This document shows positions 61,668 to 64,000 of a stretch of 64,000 nucleotides of DNA, piece after piece; the first letter of the stretch is position 1; the number at the start of each line of letters is the position of its first letter. The position numbers and the translations under genes are program-made. The DNA lies in NCBI GenBank assembly GCA_963771905.1, contig CAVYVI010000009.1, positions 310,001 through 374,000 of the forward strand, in the 5' to 3' direction. The notes under the pieces are model-generated. The model saw only the letters and a list, made by a program, of their open reading frames with translations, did no database searches and was not told the origin of the DNA. The stretch is from Palsa-147 sp963771905 (GTDB lineage Bacteria; Acidobacteriota; Terriglobia; Acidiferrales; UBA7541).

Positions 61668-62978
61668 ATGCCTGTCAGTCCCATGCCCATAAAGCCCGCG
61701 GCTCGCGCTGATTTCGCCGGTGTAAAAGGCGCCATTCATCGCAAGCTGATTCAAAAACTGAATCTGGAGCGCCTCACGGACGGAGATCGCGAAGCAGTCC
61801 GCCGCGAAGTGGCGCAAATACTTGAAGGGCTGGTCGTAGGCGAATCCACGCCCATGACTCTTCAGGAACGCGAACGCCTGTCACAGGAGGTTCTCGACGA
61901 AGTTTTTGGTCTGGGCCCCTTGGAGCCTCTCCTTAAAGATCCAACGGTGTCCGACATCCTCGTGAATACATACAAGCAAGTCTATATCGAGCGGCGAGGC
62001 ATGCTGGAATTGACGACGATTCAATTCCGCGACGACCAGCATCTGATGAGCATCATCGACCGGATCGTTTCCGCCGTCGGGCGTCGCATCGATGAGTCTT
62101 CCCCGATGGTTGACGCCCGGCTGGCCGATGGCTCGCGCGTCAACGCGATTATTCCTCCTCTTGCGATTGACGGGCCTTGCCTGTCGATCCGCCGTTTCGG
62201 GCGGGATCGTCTCACCGCCGAGGACATGGTGGCGAACCGCTCGCTCACCCAGGAAATGGTCAACTTGCTGCATGGATGTGTCCGTGCCCGGTTGAACATT
62301 TTGGTTTCAGGCGGCACCGGCGCCGGGAAGACGACACTCTTGAACGTTTTGTCGTCTTATATCTCCGACCGGGAACGAATTGTTTCCGTCGAAGACGCTG
62401 CGGAACTTCAACTGCATCAGGACCACGTGGTGCGTCTCGAAACCCGTCCGCCAAACATTGAGGGGCAGGGTGCGATCCGCCAGAGGCAGTTGGTCATCAA
62501 CTGCCTGCGCATGCGCCCGGACCGCATTATCGTCGGCGAGGTGCGCGGCGAGGAAGCCCTCGACATGCTGCAGGCCATGAACACGGGCCATGACGGATCG
62601 CTGACTACGATTCACGCCAATGCACCCCGCGAAGCGCTAAGCCGGCTGGAAACCATGGTGGCGATGGCCAGCCTGAACATCTCTACGACCGCCATTCGCC
62701 GGCAGATTGCTTCGGCAATCGACGTCGTTCTGCAGGTCAGCCGTTTGAGCGACGGCACACGCAAAGTGATCGCGCTTTCAGAAATCGTTGGAATGGAAGG
62801 CGAAACGATCACGATGCAGGACATTTTTACTTTTAAGAAGAAGGGAATCGCCGAAGACGGCACCGTCGTGGGCGAATTCCGCGCCACCGGAGTCCGGCCG
62901 AAGTTTGCAGAACGCCTTGCCGTTTCCGGTATCCATCTTCCGATGAAGATGTTTGATCAGCCCGTCGCAGTTTCTTAG
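61668..62978 (+). CDS. cpaF: Tad pilus secretion ATPase CpaF/TadA
   Basis: 436-aa GspE/VirB11-like ATPase. N-terminal helical domain, then the P-loop LVSGGTGAGKTTLLNVLS, Asp box SVEDAAELQLHQ, His boxes VINCLRMRPDRIIVGEVRG and GHDGSLTTIHANAPREALSR. All four canonical motifs are intact. It powers pilus extension. Start ATG 61668 (ribosome-like GAGGTGA). Confidence 0.95.
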   Translation: MPVSPMPIKPAARADFAGVKGAIHRKLIQKLNLERLTDGDREAVRREVAQILEGLVVGESTPMTLQERERLSQEVLDEVFGLGPLEPLLKDPTVSDILVNTYKQVYIERRGMLELTTIQFRDDQHLMSIIDRIVSAVGRRIDESSPMVDARLADGSRVNAIIPPLAIDGPCLSIRRFGRDRLTAEDMVANRSLTQEMVNLLHGCVRARLNILVSGGTGAGKTTLLNVLSSYISDRERIVSVEDAAELQLHQDHVVRLETRPPNIEGQGAIRQRQLVINCLRMRPDRIIVGEVRGEEALDMLQAMNTGHDGSLTTIHANAPREALSRLETMVAMASLNISTTAIRRQIASAIDVVLQVSRLSDGTRKVIALSEIVGMEGETITMQDIFTFKKKGIAEDGTVVGEFRATGVRPKFAERLAVSGIHLPMKMFDQPVAVS

Positions 62979-62989
62979 AGGAGTAAGCT

Positions 62990-63958
62990 ATGCCGATTTT
63001 GATTGCAGTGGTCGCGTTCGTCGCGGTTGTCGTGATCGCTCTTATCCTCTGGACCGCTTTCGAGGGCGAAACCGAACAGGATAAGGTTTCTCGTCGCCTC
63101 GAGTCTGTCAGGATGGCGCAAGCGCGCGGAACCTCGTCCGCGAATCTGCAACTCGTGCGTGATGAGCTTCTCAGTGATTCGCCAACCTTCCAGCGCGTCC
63201 TCTTTCAAATGAAGTGGGCCCGGTCGCTGCAGGCGTTCATCGATCAGTCCGGCATAAAGATCAAGGCAGGTCATATCCTAGTACTCAGCTTGGTCGTGGC
63301 TTTCGGCTGCGGCATCTTCACATTTGGCATGGCACAAAATGTGGGCATTGCGTTGTTGGCCGCAGCAATAGGATCGAGTGCGCCGTTTATCTTCGTCGCC
63401 GTTCAACGCCATCGTCGACTGCGTGCTTTCGAATTACATTTTCCCGAGGCGCTCGATCTTCTTTCCCGCGCCGTACGCGCCGGGCATGCTTTTACCTCGG
63501 GATTAGAGATGATTGGGAAAGAACTATCCGAGCCCGTGGCCGGAGAATTCCGCAAGGCTTTCGAGGAACAAAATCTCGGCTTACCGCTGCGCGATGCCTT
63601 CCTGAATATGTCTGAGCGCATACCTTCGCTCGACGTGAAGCTGTTCACAACCGCGCTGATGGTCCAAAAGGAAACGGGAGGCAACCTCGCGGAGATTCTC
63701 GACAACGTGTCCAAGGTAATTCGAGAGCGATTCAGGATCCACGGTGAAGTGCGGACACGCACGGCTCAGGGCCGATTGACTGCTTTGATTTTGATCTTGC
63801 TGCCGATCATGATGGCGCTGGTTCTCCGGGGTCTGAATCCAGATTACATCAATCCCCTGTTTACCGATCCGATGGGCCAGCACATGCTCATCGGCGCGAT
63901 CATTGCTCAGATACTGGGCACCATCTGCATTTGGAAAATAGTTTCGATCAAGGTGTGA
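62990..63958 (+). CDS. tadB: Tad inner-membrane platform protein TadB
   Basis: 322-aa GspF-domain protein: N-terminal helix (IAVVAFVAVVVIALILWTA), two more helices at about 95-140, a cytosolic T2SSF domain (ALDLLSRAVRAGHAFTSGLE; MVQKETGGNLAEILDNVSKV) and two C-terminal helices. Partner of TadC and the CpaF ATPase. Starts 11 nt after cpaF with GAGGAGTAAG ahead of it. Confidence 0.93.
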   Translation: MPILIAVVAFVAVVVIALILWTAFEGETEQDKVSRRLESVRMAQARGTSSANLQLVRDELLSDSPTFQRVLFQMKWARSLQAFIDQSGIKIKAGHILVLSLVVAFGCGIFTFGMAQNVGIALLAAAIGSSAPFIFVAVQRHRRLRAFELHFPEALDLLSRAVRAGHAFTSGLEMIGKELSEPVAGEFRKAFEEQNLGLPLRDAFLNMSERIPSLDVKLFTTALMVQKETGGNLAEILDNVSKVIRERFRIHGEVRTRTAQGRLTALILILLPIMMALVLRGLNPDYINPLFTDPMGQHMLIGAIIAQILGTICIWKIVSIKV

Positions 63959-63973
63959 GCGAGGATTAGCCCT

Positions 63974-64000
63974 ATGATTCTGGCGATCTCAATCGTTGCT
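63974..64000 (+). CDS. tadC: Probable tadC start, cut by the window edge
   Basis: Nine codons from ATG 63974 (MILAISIVA) run open to the end of the window, 15 nt after the tadB stop and preceded by GCGAGGA. Hydrophobic start as expected for the second GspF-type platform protein. The identity rests on gene order only. Confidence 0.55.

Noticed and set aside
1..64000. CRISPR arrays, tRNA/rRNA genes, IS elements, prophage or toxin-antitoxin modules
   Set aside because: Looked for on both strands by eye; no direct-repeat array, tRNA-like cloverleaf, transposase or integrase was recognised.

Overview
The window looks like chromosomal DNA of a soil-type Acidobacteriota (probably Terriglobia-like). 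This is inferred from gene content: a group 1h [NiFe]-hydrogenase operon, a secreted S53 (pro-kumamolisin) peptidase beside a lineage-type secreted beta-propeller protein, a Tad pilus locus with TonB-family and GT-C neighbours, moderately high GC, and no phage or IS genes. No rRNA, tRNA, CRISPR array or transposase was recognised.

Region 1 (1-19 kb) is a nearly complete high-affinity (atmospheric) H2-oxidation island, all on the + strand. A PAS histidine kinase and a NarL-type regulator lead into a 360-bp promoter region with two dyads. Then follow hhyS-hhyL (Huc/Hhy small and large subunits), a NifU/Rieske-like electron-transfer protein, three conserved accessory genes of unknown function, the maturation protease hucD, a 71-aa membrane peptide, a cytosolic YceI protein, hypC-hypD-hypE, a double-SIS protein, a glutaredoxin-like protein, hypF-hypA-hypB and a nickel transporter. 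GTGA/ATGA overlaps join many of these genes, so the block is probably one long operon or a few overlapping units. The least described parts are the small TM protein plus YceI (possible membrane/quinone link), the all-Cys Rieske-like domain and the SIS/glutaredoxin insert among the hyp genes.

Region 2 (19-33 kb) holds a BlaI/M56 regulator-protease pair, a frameshifted gene remnant, a large secreted protein of unknown function, a membrane-anchored sorbosone/PQQ-type dehydrogenase, a ForCE-type formate dehydrogenase (catalytic subunit plus DUF1641 subunit), a secreted beta-propeller protein and an S53 peptidase. Region 3 (33-39.4 kb) is mixed housekeeping: DinB-like protein, serC, a dolichol-phosphate-mannose-synthase-like glycosyltransferase, a polytopic membrane protein, a 5'-truncated adenosine deaminase remnant and glucokinase.

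Region 4 (39.8-64 kb) is a Tad/Flp pilus region. It holds a winged-helix AAA ATPase, a TonB-like protein, a sigma-54 activator with a degenerate receiver, a terpenoid-cyclase-fold protein coupled to a DUF362 protein, and TadE/TadE/TadG minor pilins. An envelope-glycan block of two GT-C-like proteins and two acyltransferases follows. After a 1.1-kb stretch without a convincing gene come three tandem Flp pilins (two with polyglycine tails), prepilin peptidase, CpaB, CpaC secretin, TadZ, CpaF ATPase, TadB and the first codons of tadC at the window edge.
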